Shown here one piece after another: positions 45,876 to 54,533 of a stretch of DNA of 64,000 nucleotides. The position numbers and the translations under genes are program-made. Under the pieces are notes generated by a model. It was not told the DNA's origin. It searched no databases and worked only from the letters and a program-made list of their open reading frames with translations. The stretch covers positions 4,030,001-4,094,000 of the forward strand of contig NZ_CP107976.1 in the NCBI RefSeq assembly GCF_036099295.1, in the 5' to 3' direction. This DNA is from Streptomyces sp. NBC_00358 (GTDB lineage: Bacteria > Actinomycetota > Actinomycetes > Streptomycetales > Streptomycetaceae). The stretch's first letter is position 1. Each line of letters starts with the position of its first letter.

Positions 45876-46067
45876 GATGGTCTCCTCATACGACGCCGTA
45901 CGGACCCGTACGGCGTTGCTTCGCTCTGGTGTTCACTCGGTTTCACCCGCTCTTCAGGCGTTCTCGCGGGCAATCGCCTGTACGTCCACAGTGATCACCC
46001 AGGTGACTCATGAGTCGTCCACAGGGTTGTGCGGCGAACGCGGTCATCCGGGCGTACGGTCGGAAAC

Positions 46068-46724
46068 ATGCGCATTGTCATCGCTGGTGGTCATGGTCAG
46101 ATCGCGCTGCGGCTGGAGCGGCTGCTCTCCGCGCGAGGGGACGAGGTCGCGGGGATCATCCGCCGCGCCGAGCAGGGCGACGATCTGCGGGCGGCCGGCG
46201 CCGAGCCGGTCCTGTGCGATCTGGAGTCGGCGTCGGTGGAGGAGGTCGCCGCGCACCTGCAGGGCGCGGACGCGGCCGTCTTCGCGGCGGGCGCGGGACC
46301 GGGCAGCGGGGTCGACCGCAAGCAGACGGTGGACAAGGGCGCCGCGATCCTGTTCGCGGACGCCGCGGAGCGCGCGGGCGTACGCCGGCACGTGGTCGTC
46401 TCCTCCATGGGCGCGGACCCGGCCCACCCGGGCGACGACATCTTCGACGCCTATCTGCGCGCCAAGGGCGAGGCCGACGAGTACGTGCGCGGCCGTACGG
46501 GCCTGGACTGGACGATCGTGCGTCCCGGCAGCCTGATCGACGACGCCGGGACCGGCCTCGTGCGCCTGGAGGCCTCCACCGGCCGCGGCATGATCCCCCG
46601 CGACGACGTCGCCGCGGTCCTCGCCGAACTGGTCGACACCCCGGCCACCGCCGGTCTGACCCTGGAGGCGGTCAGCGGCTCGACCCCGGTCTCCGTAGCA
46701 GTGAAGTCGGTGGCGGGGAACTAG
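46068..46724 (+). CDS. NAD(P)H-binding atypical SDR-family protein
   Basis: This 218-residue protein begins RIVIAGGHGQIALRLERLLS (GxxGxxx Rossmann site) and continues with IIRRAEQ, VLCDLES, DAAVFAAGAGPGSGVDRKQT, RHVVVSSMGADPAHPGDDIF, YLRAKGEADEYVR and DWTIVRPGSLIDD. This fits the SDR_a5-like group (YwnB/YhfK), which includes proteins of unknown substrate. The conserved lysine of YLRAKGEAD is present. A 12-bp palindrome (46005-46016) lies upstream and may be an operator. Confidence 0.87.
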   Translation: MRIVIAGGHGQIALRLERLLSARGDEVAGIIRRAEQGDDLRAAGAEPVLCDLESASVEEVAAHLQGADAAVFAAGAGPGSGVDRKQTVDKGAAILFADAAERAGVRRHVVVSSMGADPAHPGDDIFDAYLRAKGEADEYVRGRTGLDWTIVRPGSLIDDAGTGLVRLEASTGRGMIPRDDVAAVLAELVDTPATAGLTLEAVSGSTPVSVAVKSVAGN

Positions 46725-46787
46725 AGGCTGCCTCTTGGGAGAGCCGGGGGCTGCCGCCGCGAGAGACCGGAGGCCGCTCGGGGCGGT

Positions 46788-47000
46788 TCAGAACAGCGGG
46801 AGCTGGCCGGGGAATTCCGGGACGACGTAACCGTCCAGCGCGGGCTGGGCGGCTCCGAGCTGCGCCTGGCGGCGCGAACCGGGGCACGAGACCAGTTCCC
46901 CGCTCCCCCGCACGCCGGGCGGATCGTGCCGAGCGAACCGTCCCGCGACGACGGCGATCTCCCGGCGGCACTCCGGGCAGTTCCTGCGACGCGATGACAT
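46788..47000 (-). CDS. Small zinc-ribbon-like hypothetical protein
   Basis: This 70-residue protein has CPECRREIAVVAGRFARHDP near its N-terminus and one further Cys at ELVSCPGSRR. The C-P-E-C pair may bind zinc with other ligands. Third-position GC fits coding. The end PALDGYVVPEFPGQLPLF is hydrophobic but too short for a membrane helix. I do not recognise the family. It lies convergent with the SDR gene. Confidence 0.6.
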   Translation of the reverse strand: MSSRRRNCPECRREIAVVAGRFARHDPPGVRGSGELVSCPGSRRQAQLGAAQPALDGYVVPEFPGQLPLF

Positions 47001-47204
47001 GGGATCAGTGTGCACCGGGGTCCGCGACGGACGGCCGACGTGCCCCCGAGGCCGACGCGGCCGGCTTCGGGACGACCGGCGAACCGCCCGTTTCGCACCC
47101 TCCGTCCCCCCGCAAAGCGGAGGACGAAAGGTCGCAGGTGACGTTTGTATGTACCCCGTATGGAATCCCAGCCTCCAGAAGGTAAGGTCCGACCACCCTT
47201 TCTT

Positions 47205-47226
47205 AAGAGAACGTCAAGAGAACATC
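47205..47226. promoter_or_regulatory. Two tandem 11-bp direct repeats before the tagF-like gene
   Basis: AAGAGAACGTC at 47205-47215 is followed at once by AAGAGAACATC at 47216-47226 (10 of 11 identical). The spacing of one helical turn suggests a response-regulator site. The gap 47001-47308 (308 bp) holds nothing else I can support. Confidence 0.45.
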
Positions 47227-47308
47227 CCTGCGCACCCGACTCCGCCCCTCCGATCTCGCCGGGCAGCGAGTCCGTGCCCGGGGATGTTCGAGTTGTTGGA
47301 GCCCACGA

Positions 47309-49381
47309 ATGTCAGCATCGCCTCGGGCCGGTCGGTTGCGCACCGCAGCGGCACGCCTTCTTCTCCCCACGGTGCTCGCCCTGTCGTTCGCCGTACAGGC
47401 AGTAGCTGCTCTTCTTCCCAGCGTTCCCCTGCTCGTGGCCGCCACCGTTGTCGGGCTTGCGGCGGACGCCGCCCTGCACCGGTGGCAGCGGAACACGGCC
47501 AGCGCTCTCGGGAAGCTGCACGCGACCGTGTTCGTGCGTCAAGTCGTCCGGGACTTCCTGCTGGTGGCCGCCCTGATCCGCGTCGAGGACCAGGACTACG
47601 AGACCAGGTACCTGGCTCTCGTCTGCGGTCTGCTGCTCTGCTACGCCCTGCATTTCGCGTGCCAGGCACTGGCGATCGCCGTACGCCGGACCCGCACCCT
47701 GCCCGTGGTGACCCGGAACATCGACGCCTCGCCGCTGCGGCTGAGCCCCGCTCTCCCGGACCTGCTGATGCAGCGCGCCGGACAGCGGCTCCTCTTCTTC
47801 GGCCTGCCCTCGATGGCCGGTCTGCTGACCACCGCGGTGACCGGCTCGGCCCGGTGGGCCGCCGCGGGAATCGGCCTGTCCGCCGTCTTCGGGACGGTGG
47901 CGCTCGGCATGCTGCTGCTCCGGCTGCTGCCGGCACGCAGGCCGGTGGACAGCGAGCAGGCGCTGGAGTGGTTCGAATCCTGGCTCGCGGAGTACCAGCC
48001 GACGGTGGGCATGTACTTCTCCGGCGGCACCAGCTCCGCCTACCAGGCGAACATGTGGCTGGAGCCGCTGGCCCGGATCGAGGGCCGTCCGCTGATCGTG
48101 CTGCGCGAGCGCTTCATGGTGAAGCACATCGCGTCCACCGACATCCCGATCGTGTGCCTGCCGAAGGTCGCCGACCTGATGAGGCTGGAGCACTCCGAGC
48201 TGAAGATGCTGATCCACCCGTCGAACTCGGGGAAGACCTCGCAGGTGCTGCGGATCCCCAGCATCAAGCACGCGTTCGTCAACCACGGCGAGAGCGACAA
48301 GCTGTCGAGCTGCAATCCGTACGCGAAGGCGTACGACGAGGTGTGGGTGGCCGGTCCCGCGGCACGCGAGCGGTACGCCCTGGCGGACGTGGGCATCGAC
48401 GACAGGGACGTCGTGGAGATCGGACGCCCGCAGCTCGAGACGATCCAGCCCTACGCCGGTGCGCCCACGGGCCTCTACACCACGGTTCTCTACGCCCCCA
48501 CGTGGGAGGGCTGGGACGGCAACCCGGGCAACACCTCGATCATCGAGGCCGGCGAGAACATGGTCCGCACCCTGCTGGCCGATCCGGGCGTCCGACTCCT
48601 CTACAAGCCGCACCCGTTGACCGGCTCGGTCGAACCCCGCGCGGGAGCCGCGGACGTCCGCATCCAGGAGATGATCCGCGCCGCGAACCTTCGCCGTGCC
48701 CAGGAACACTCCACGGAGGGACCCGCGCCCTCCGCGGCCGCGGAACTGGCCCGCTGCACCGCCGAACTCGACCGGCTGACCACGTCCTCGTTCCGTTCGG
48801 GCGCGGACGACGTGGAGCGGATGATGCTGCAGACGGTCTCCGAACCCGACCGGGCCGCGGCCGTGGCCGCCGCGACCGCCGCTTGGGAGGCCGCGTACTG
48901 GGCCTCGTTCCCCGCATGGGAGCACCAGATCGTCGTCGGGGCGCGGCCGACCGTCTACGCCTGCTTCAACGCGGCCGATCTGCTGGTCAGCGATGTCTCC
49001 AGCGTCATCTCCGACTACCTGGCGAGCGAGAAGCCGTACGCCGTCGCCAACACCAGCGGTCTTGCCGAGCAGGACTTCCGTGACGCCTTCCCCACCGTGC
49101 GGGCGGGCGCCGTCCTCGCGTCGGACGGCTCCGGCATAGCGGCCCTTCTGGAGTCCGTGCGCCACCCCGAGAAGGACACCTACGCCGAGGACCGCAGCGA
49201 GCTCAAGCTGCACCTGCTGGGCCCCTCGGACCCGCCCTCGGCGGTCCGCTTCAACGAGGCCGCCCGTGCGCTGTGCGCGGCGGCCGACAAACACCGGGCG
49301 GGCATGGCGCTGCGAGCGCTCCCGGCCATCCCGGCACAGCGAGCCGAGACGGTGCTGGACAGCGAACCCGTCAAGGGCTGA
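47309..49381 (+). CDS. CDP-glycerol glycerophosphotransferase-like protein (TagF-type) with membrane N-terminus
   Basis: This 690-residue protein has six or so hydrophobic segments in residues 10-215. A glycosyl-phosphotransferase domain follows, with IVLRERFMVKHIAS, HAFVNHGESDKLSSCNPYAK, YDEVWVAGPAARERYALA, VLYAPTWEGWDGNPGNTSII, VRLLYKPHPLTGSV and ADLLVSDVSSVISDYLASEK. These match the poly(glycerophosphate) polymerase class, whose conserved motifs are H-G-x(n), APTW and the DVSSV..D stretch near the end. It would build teichoic-type polymers at the membrane. A strong terminator follows. Confidence 0.85.
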   Translation: MSASPRAGRLRTAAARLLLPTVLALSFAVQAVAALLPSVPLLVAATVVGLAADAALHRWQRNTASALGKLHATVFVRQVVRDFLLVAALIRVEDQDYETRYLALVCGLLLCYALHFACQALAIAVRRTRTLPVVTRNIDASPLRLSPALPDLLMQRAGQRLLFFGLPSMAGLLTTAVTGSARWAAAGIGLSAVFGTVALGMLLLRLLPARRPVDSEQALEWFESWLAEYQPTVGMYFSGGTSSAYQANMWLEPLARIEGRPLIVLRERFMVKHIASTDIPIVCLPKVADLMRLEHSELKMLIHPSNSGKTSQVLRIPSIKHAFVNHGESDKLSSCNPYAKAYDEVWVAGPAARERYALADVGIDDRDVVEIGRPQLETIQPYAGAPTGLYTTVLYAPTWEGWDGNPGNTSIIEAGENMVRTLLADPGVRLLYKPHPLTGSVEPRAGAADVRIQEMIRAANLRRAQEHSTEGPAPSAAAELARCTAELDRLTTSSFRSGADDVERMMLQTVSEPDRAAAVAAATAAWEAAYWASFPAWEHQIVVGARPTVYACFNAADLLVSDVSSVISDYLASEKPYAVANTSGLAEQDFRDAFPTVRAGAVLASDGSGIAALLESVRHPEKDTYAEDRSELKLHLLGPSDPPSAVRFNEAARALCAAADKHRAGMALRALPAIPAQRAETVLDSEPVKG

Positions 49382-49410
49382 TCCCTCGGACCGTGTTCGC
49401 CGGAGTTCCC

Positions 49411-49457
49411 GGAACGGGCGGCCGCCGCACAGCGTGTGTGCGGCGGCCGCCCGTTCC
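49411..49457 (+). terminator. Terminator of the tagF-like gene
   Basis: A perfect 20-bp stem (49411-49430 with 49438-49457) with a seven-base loop lies 30 bases past the stop. Confidence 0.85.
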
Positions 49458-49574
49458 ACGGGACAGTCCGCACCTCGCCCCGAAGTCCCGTTCCGTCCCC
49501 GTATCCGGACGCCACAGCGTGAATCAAGTCACCGCTTTTCGACCCCGGACACACCACCGCCCCAAACACGAAAA

Positions 49575-49614
49575 GACCCCCTCCGATCTACGTTTCCGCA
49601 GATCGGAGGGGGTC
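49575..49614 (-). terminator. Terminator after tRNA-Tyr
   Basis: A perfect 15-bp stem (49575-49589 with 49600-49614) lies ten bases past the 3' end of tRNA-Tyr. On the minus strand it is followed by TCTTTTCG, a short T-tract. Confidence 0.8.
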
Positions 49615-49623
49615 ACTTTCATG

Positions 49624-49705
<82 letters not shown>

Positions 49706-49907
49706 GGGGTTGCTGCCGGTGAGTTCCGCTTTTGTGCGGTGCTCCTTGGCAACGACGTAAACGATACCCGATGCCCGGGGATGCTTCGCCACCCAATTGA
49801 TCGACGCTTGGGGGGAAGGGGGTGGCTAGGCTTATGCGGATGCGGCCGGATGCCTACGCCGGGCTCGACGGCCGTCCCTACGCACCCGATACAAGGAGCC
49901 ACAGGAC

Positions 49908-50396
49908 ATGGCCGACTCCAGTTTCGACATCGTCTCGAAGGTCGAGCGGCAGGAGGTCGACAACGCCCTCAACCAGACCGCCAAGGAGATCTCGCAGCGC
50001 TACGACTTCAAGAACGTCGGCGCCTCCATCTCCTGGTCCGGCGAGAAGATCCTCATGGAGGCGAACGCCGAGGAGCGGGTGAAGGCCATCCTCGACGTGT
50101 TCGAGACCAAGCTGATCAAGCGGGGCATCTCGCTGAAGGCGCTGGACGCCGGTGAGCCCCAGCTCTCCGGCAAGGAGTACAAGATCTTCGCGACGATCGA
50201 GGAGGGCATCTCCCAGGACAACGCGAAGAAGGTGGCGAAGATCATTCGCGACGAGGGCCCCAAGGGTGTGAAGGCCCAGGTGCAGGGCGACGAGCTGCGT
50301 GTCAGCTCGAAGAGCCGTGACGACCTGCAGGCCGTACAGGCTCTCCTCAAGGGCAAGGACTTCGACTTCGCCCTGCAGTACGTGAACTACCGGTAG
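49908..50396 (+). CDS. YajQ-family nucleotide-binding protein
   Basis: This 162-residue protein has the YajQ pattern: SSFDIVSKVERQEVDNALNQ, KEISQRYDFKNVGASISWSG, ANAEERVKAILDVFETKLIK, RGISLKALDAGEPQLSGKEY and a final KGKDFDFALQYVNYR. The fold is two RRM-like domains. Members bind cyclic di-GMP in Xanthomonas and GTP/ATP or tRNA in other reports; the ligand here is unknown. AGGA lies a few bases before the ATG. Confidence 0.95.
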   Translation: MADSSFDIVSKVERQEVDNALNQTAKEISQRYDFKNVGASISWSGEKILMEANAEERVKAILDVFETKLIKRGISLKALDAGEPQLSGKEYKIFATIEEGISQDNAKKVAKIIRDEGPKGVKAQVQGDELRVSSKSRDDLQAVQALLKGKDFDFALQYVNYR

Positions 50397-50628
50397 AACA
50401 CCTGGTAAGCGCGGCACGACGAGCGCCGGCCGGCGAGCCGCGTGCTTCGCCCGATCCGCTTCGGGCGGCGGGTGTCGCGGCCGGTTTCGTCGCGGGGCGG
50501 GCGGTTGCCCGGGTCGCCCCGCACGCACCCACGACGGGCCGAAGCCGTCGCCGAAGGAACGAGGAAAGGTGGGCACCTCGCAGTGCCCGCCCTTCTCGGC
50601 CGTCGGCCGCGGTCCCGGGGGTACGCGC

Positions 50629-50895
50629 TCAGCGGCGCGAGTCGCCGAACAGGACGCGGTAGAGGATCAGCAGCACGAGCGAACCTCCGATGGCGGCGGC
50701 CCAAGTGGCCCCGTCGTAGAAGTGCTTGCTGATGGGGTGGTCCAGCCAGCGGGCCGATATCCAGCCGCCGACGAACGCGCCCACCACGCCGATGACGGTC
50801 GTTCCGATGAAGCCTCCCGGGTCGCGCCCGGGGAGCAGGAACTTGGCGATGGCGCCGGCCAGCAGCCCCAGAATGATCCAGCTGATGATGCCCAT
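50629..50895 (-). CDS. GlsB/YeaQ/YmgE-family stress membrane protein
   Basis: This 88-residue protein has three hydrophobic helices (GIISWIILGLLAGAIAKFLL, PGGFIGTTVIGVVGAFVGGW, TWAAAIGGSLVLLILYRVLF) joined by short loops with PGRDPGG, the family signature. Function is unknown; expression is usually stress-induced in related bacteria. It is divergent from the APC permease gene. The 232 bases between YajQ and this gene hold nothing I can support. Confidence 0.9.
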   Translation of the reverse strand: MGIISWIILGLLAGAIAKFLLPGRDPGGFIGTTVIGVVGAFVGGWISARWLDHPISKHFYDGATWAAAIGGSLVLLILYRVLFGDSRR

Positions 50896-51086
50896 GTCCT
50901 GAGCCTGCCCCTCCGTGGTGTCTCCACGCTGTCCCGACCCTGTGATTTCGGCCGGGGCGGGCCCTGCCCGAGCTGTCCGTCTCCGGTGCGGGGCCACGCG
51001 TGGATCGGTGTGGTGTCGATGCCGTGTCGATGAACAGGACGTCCCCGCGGCTCCCGTCGGTTGCGCTGATCAGTAGGGTGCGGCCC

Positions 51087-52331
51087 ATGACACAGCCCGG
51101 TCCCGCGTTGCGCCGCACCCTGGGGGTGGGAGACGCCGTGCTCATCGGGCTCGGCTCGATGATCGGTGCCGGGATCTTCGTCGCGCTCGGCCCCGCGGCG
51201 CGGGCCGCCGGGTCCGGGCTCCTGCTCGGACTCGCGGTCGCCGCCGTCGTCGCCTACTGCAACGCGATGTCCTCGGCACGGCTCGCCGCCCTGTACCCCG
51301 CGTCCGGCGGTACGTACGTCTACGGGCGTGAGCGGCTCGGCGCCTTCTGGGGCTGTCTGGCGGGATGGTCGTTCGTCGTCGGCAAGACAGCCTCCTGCGC
51401 GGCCATGGCGCTCACCGTGGGGGTGTACGTATGGCCTGCGCAGGCCCACGCGGTGGCGGTCGCGGCCGTGGTGGCGCTGACCGCCGTGAACTACGGCGGC
51501 CTGCAGAAATCGGCCCGGCTGACTCGGGCGATCGTGGCGGTGGTGCTGGCGGTCCTCGCTTCCGTGGTCGTCGGCTGTCTCGGCTCGGACGTCTCCGACG
51601 CCGGGCGGCTGGGCATCGGGCTGTCGTCCGGCGCGGGCGGCGTGCTTCAGGCGGCCGGTCTGCTGTTCTTCGCGTTCGCCGGGTACGCGCGGATCGCGAC
51701 ACTCGCCGAGGAGGTAAGGGATCCGGCGCGCACCATTCCGCGCGCGATCCAGTCGGCTCTGGGCATCACGCTCGTGGTGTACGTGATCGTCGCTGTCGCC
51801 GTCCTCTCGGTGCTCGGAGCGGCCGGGCTGGGGGCGGCCCCGGCGCCGTTGGCCCTCGCTGTCCGGGCGGCCGGGCTGCCGGAGCTCGTTCCCCTGGTGC
51901 GGGTGGGGGCCGCGGTGGCCGCGCTCGGTTCTCTGCTCGCCCTGATCCTGGGTGTCTCCCGGACCACGCTGGCCATGGCCCGCGACCGTCATCTGCCGGG
52001 TGCCCTGGCCGCCGTGCATCCGCGCTCCCGCGTCCCGCACCGGGCCGAACTGGCCGTGGGCGTGCTGGTCGCCGCGCTGGCCGCGACCGTCGATGTGCGG
52101 GGCGCGATCGGCTTCTCCTCCTTCGGTGTACTGGCGTACTACGCGGTCGCCAACGCCGCCGCCTGGACATTGGATTCGGCCGCGGTGGCGCGGGTCCTGC
52201 CGGCGCTGGGACTCCTCGGCTGCGTGACGCTGGCGTTCTCCCTGCCGGCGATTTCCGTGCTGGTCGGCGCGGCGGTCCTGGCGGTGGGGGCCGCGGCCTA
52301 CGGCGTACGGCTGCGGGCGGCTTCGCGCTAG
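51087..52331 (+). CDS. APC-superfamily amino acid permease
   Basis: This 414-residue protein has about 12 membrane segments. The first carries GLGSMIGAGIFVALGPAARA (the unwound G-S-x-I-G-x-G motif that binds the substrate backbone). Segment 6 has LLFFAFAGYARIATLAEEVR, followed by DPARTIPRAI. It imports or exchanges amino acids; specificity is not readable. It ends four bases from the convergent SUKH gene. Confidence 0.9.
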   Translation: MTQPGPALRRTLGVGDAVLIGLGSMIGAGIFVALGPAARAAGSGLLLGLAVAAVVAYCNAMSSARLAALYPASGGTYVYGRERLGAFWGCLAGWSFVVGKTASCAAMALTVGVYVWPAQAHAVAVAAVVALTAVNYGGLQKSARLTRAIVAVVLAVLASVVVGCLGSDVSDAGRLGIGLSSGAGGVLQAAGLLFFAFAGYARIATLAEEVRDPARTIPRAIQSALGITLVVYVIVAVAVLSVLGAAGLGAAPAPLALAVRAAGLPELVPLVRVGAAVAALGSLLALILGVSRTTLAMARDRHLPGALAAVHPRSRVPHRAELAVGVLVAALAATVDVRGAIGFSSFGVLAYYAVANAAAWTLDSAAVARVLPALGLLGCVTLAFSLPAISVLVGAAVLAVGAAAYGVRLRAASR

Positions 52332-52335
52332 CGGG

Positions 52336-52902
52336 TCAGGAGGCGCGCGTCACCGTCGTACGGATCCGGAAGGCGGGCCAAAGAGGAAGGTCCGCGCCGT
52401 CGTTGGACTCTTCGTACCAGCCCGTGCCGTCGAGCCAGACCCGCAGCCAGGTCGCGAGGTCGGGTGCGTCCACGTACCAGGCGTGGCCGGCCTCGTCGGC
52501 GTTCGGCTCGTAGAGGAGGACGGTGCCGTCGGGACTCTGGCAGTCCACGCACGCGTACATCCCGCAGCCCCAGTGGGATATCGGCAGGACGCCCTCGGGC
52601 CACGGCCACTCGGGGTCCTTGCGCCCGCTCTCGCGGCTGGCGAGATACTGCGGAACGACCGCGGGCTCGCCCGACGGCGGGCCGTCGAGCAGGGGCAGCA
52701 GGCCGTATTCCGGACCGAATCCGCCGTCCCCTATCCGCAGGTAGAGCGAGGCGAGCAGTGCGGGCAGCGGGAAGCCCAGGACGGCCTCGGCGCGGGCGAC
52801 CTCAGCCGTGCCCACGGGCGCGGGCAGCGAAGGCCAGCCCCACGGGCGGGTGTTACGGGCCTCCGTGGCGACCCGCACCAGCAACTGCTCGATTCCGGTC
52901 AT
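52336..52902 (-). CDS. SMI1/KNR4 (SUKH-1)-like protein
   Basis: This 188-residue protein has the SUKH core: ARAEAVLGFPLPALLASLYL, RIGDGGFGPEYGLLPL, and PISHWGCGMYACVDCQSPDG. SUKH proteins are often immunity factors, but many are lone genes in Streptomyces and no toxin lies beside this one. Start at ATG 52902; an earlier start at 52950 is possible. Confidence 0.8.
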   Translation of the reverse strand: MTGIEQLLVRVATEARNTRPWGWPSLPAPVGTAEVARAEAVLGFPLPALLASLYLRIGDGGFGPEYGLLPLLDGPPSGEPAVVPQYLASRESGRKDPEWPWPEGVLPISHWGCGMYACVDCQSPDGTVLLYEPNADEAGHAWYVDAPDLATWLRVWLDGTGWYEESNDGADLPLWPAFRIRTTVTRAS

Positions 52903-52980
52903 GGGTTCATCATGCAGCGCCCCACCGACAATCGGGGAGCCTGTGGACAACCCTCACGCCGCCCTACCGGCCCGACGCGA

Positions 52981-53373
52981 CTAGCGCGACGCGAACGGCT
53001 CGTCCGTGCGCACGATTTCGCGACCCAGCGGGAACAGCGAGACCGGGATGAGCTTGAAGTTGGCGATGCCGAACGGGATGCCGATGATCGTGATGCACAT
53101 GGCGATCCCGGTGACGATGTGGGTCAGCGCGAGCCACCAGCCCGCGAGGACCAGCCACAGGACGTTGCCGACACAGGACGGCGCGCCTGCGTCGTGGCGC
53201 TCCACCGTCGTATAGCCGAACGGCCACAGGGCGTAGACGCCGATACGGAACGCGGCGATCCCGAACGGGATGCCGATGATGGTGATGCACAGGAGAAGAC
53301 CCGCGGCCAGGTATCCGAGGAACAGCCAGAAGCCGCTCAGGACGAGCCAAATGACGTTCAGGATTGTCTTCAT
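52981..53373 (-). CDS. YccF-family membrane protein
   Basis: This 130-residue protein consists of two repeats of the YccF domain, each with WLVL and CITIIGIPFGIA followed by FG/FPLG. Membrane helices fill most of the chain. The start ATG overlaps the htpX stop as ATGA, so the two are translationally coupled. Function unknown; the coupling suggests a role linked to membrane quality control. Confidence 0.9.
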   Translation of the reverse strand: MKTILNVIWLVLSGFWLFLGYLAAGLLLCITIIGIPFGIAAFRIGVYALWPFGYTTVERHDAGAPSCVGNVLWLVLAGWWLALTHIVTGIAMCITIIGIPFGIANFKLIPVSLFPLGREIVRTDEPFASR

Positions 53374-54233
53374 TGCTGACGGCCTGCCATCTGCTCGAGC
53401 CGGGCGATGCGCTCCGCCATCGGCGGATGCGTAGAGAACATCTTCGACATTCCCTGTCCCGGGCGGAAAGGGTTCGCGATCATCATGTGGCTCGCGGTCT
53501 CGATGCGCGGCTCGGGAGGCAGCGGCAGCTGCTTCGTACCGGCGTCGAGTTTGCGGAGCGCGCTCGCGAGGGCGAGGGGATCGCCGGTGAGCTGGGCACC
53601 GGACGCGTCCGCCTCGTACTCCCTGGAGCGGCTGATGGCGAGCTGGATGAGGGAAGCGGCGAGCGGGCCCAGAATCATGACCAGGAGCATCCCGAGAATG
53701 CCGGGACCGTCGTCGTCGTTGGACCGGCCGACCGGGATCAGCCAGGCGAAGTTGACCAGGAACATGATCACGGAGGCGAGGGCGCCGGCCACCGACGAGA
53801 TCAGGATGTCGCGGTTGTAGACGTGACTGAGTTCGTGGCCGATGACACCGCGCAGCTCGCGCTCGTCCAGGATGCGCAGGATCCCCTCGGTGCAGCACAC
53901 GGCCGCGTTGCGCGGGTTGCGGCCCGTCGCGAACGCGTTCGGCGCCACCGTCGGTGAGATGTACAGGCGCGGCATGGGCTGGCGGGCCTGGGTGGAGAGG
54001 TCGCGGACCATGCGGTACAGGGCCGGGGCCTCGAACTCACTCACCGGGCGGGCACGCATCGCGCGTAGAGCCAGTTTGTCGCTGTTCCAGTACGCGTACG
54101 CGTTCGTCGCGATCGCGATGAACAGGGCGACGATCAGGCCGGTACGCCCGAAGAAGCTGCCGATGACGATGATGAGTGCGGACAGTCCCCCGAGGAGTAC
54201 GGCTGTCCTGAGCCCATTGTGCCGGCGGTGCAC
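53370..54233 (-). CDS. htpX: Zinc metalloprotease HtpX
   Basis: This 287-residue M48 protease starts at GTG 54233 with GGAGGG six bases upstream. Two N-terminal helices (TAVLLGGLSALIIVIGSFFG, GLIVALFIAIATNAYAYWNS) precede the zinc site VIGHELSHVYNRD. A further pair of helices follows, and SREYEADASGA supplies the third ligand. HtpX degrades misfolded membrane proteins. Confidence 0.95.
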   Translation of the reverse strand: MHRRHNGLRTAVLLGGLSALIIVIGSFFGRTGLIVALFIAIATNAYAYWNSDKLALRAMRARPVSEFEAPALYRMVRDLSTQARQPMPRLYISPTVAPNAFATGRNPRNAAVCCTEGILRILDERELRGVIGHELSHVYNRDILISSVAGALASVIMFLVNFAWLIPVGRSNDDDGPGILGMLLVMILGPLAASLIQLAISRSREYEADASGAQLTGDPLALASALRKLDAGTKQLPLPPEPRIETASHMMIANPFRPGQGMSKMFSTHPPMAERIARLEQMAGRQQ

Positions 54234-54533
54234 GGTAGCCCTCCAAGTCGTGCGGCAGGGGAACCCTTTGCTTGCTGATGCTCTGCTTCCACTCTTCAGT
54301 GGACCCTTCCGTACTGGTCAACGCCAGACGGAGGGCACTAGTTCCCTTGTGCGCACTGCCCGGCGCGTGGGCCGTCCGGGTGATTCGAGCGGTGGTCCGC
54401 ACGCGCGCGTGCCCCTCGTGACAGACACGCACGTGTGCCGCCGGACGGGCGAGGGGACCGGTTGGACCGGGCGGAGGAGCCGGTTCGGTCCGGGTGACGG
54501 CACCGGCGTCCGGGTGGCTGAACCGTCGTCGGT
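54234..54533. other. Intergenic region before htpX, with hairpin at the nuoN end
   Basis: The 300-bp gap between htpX and nuoN contains a small hairpin CTGAACC/GGTTCAG at 54518-54537 that overlaps the nuoN stop and could help end the nuo transcript. No RNA gene or open frame with coding character is seen. Confidence 0.45.

Noticed and set aside
52336..52902. SUKH protein at 52.3 kb as the immunity gene of a second toxin locus
   Set aside because: No toxin, WXG protein or secretion gene is nearby; it stands between a permease and yccF, so only family membership is claimed.
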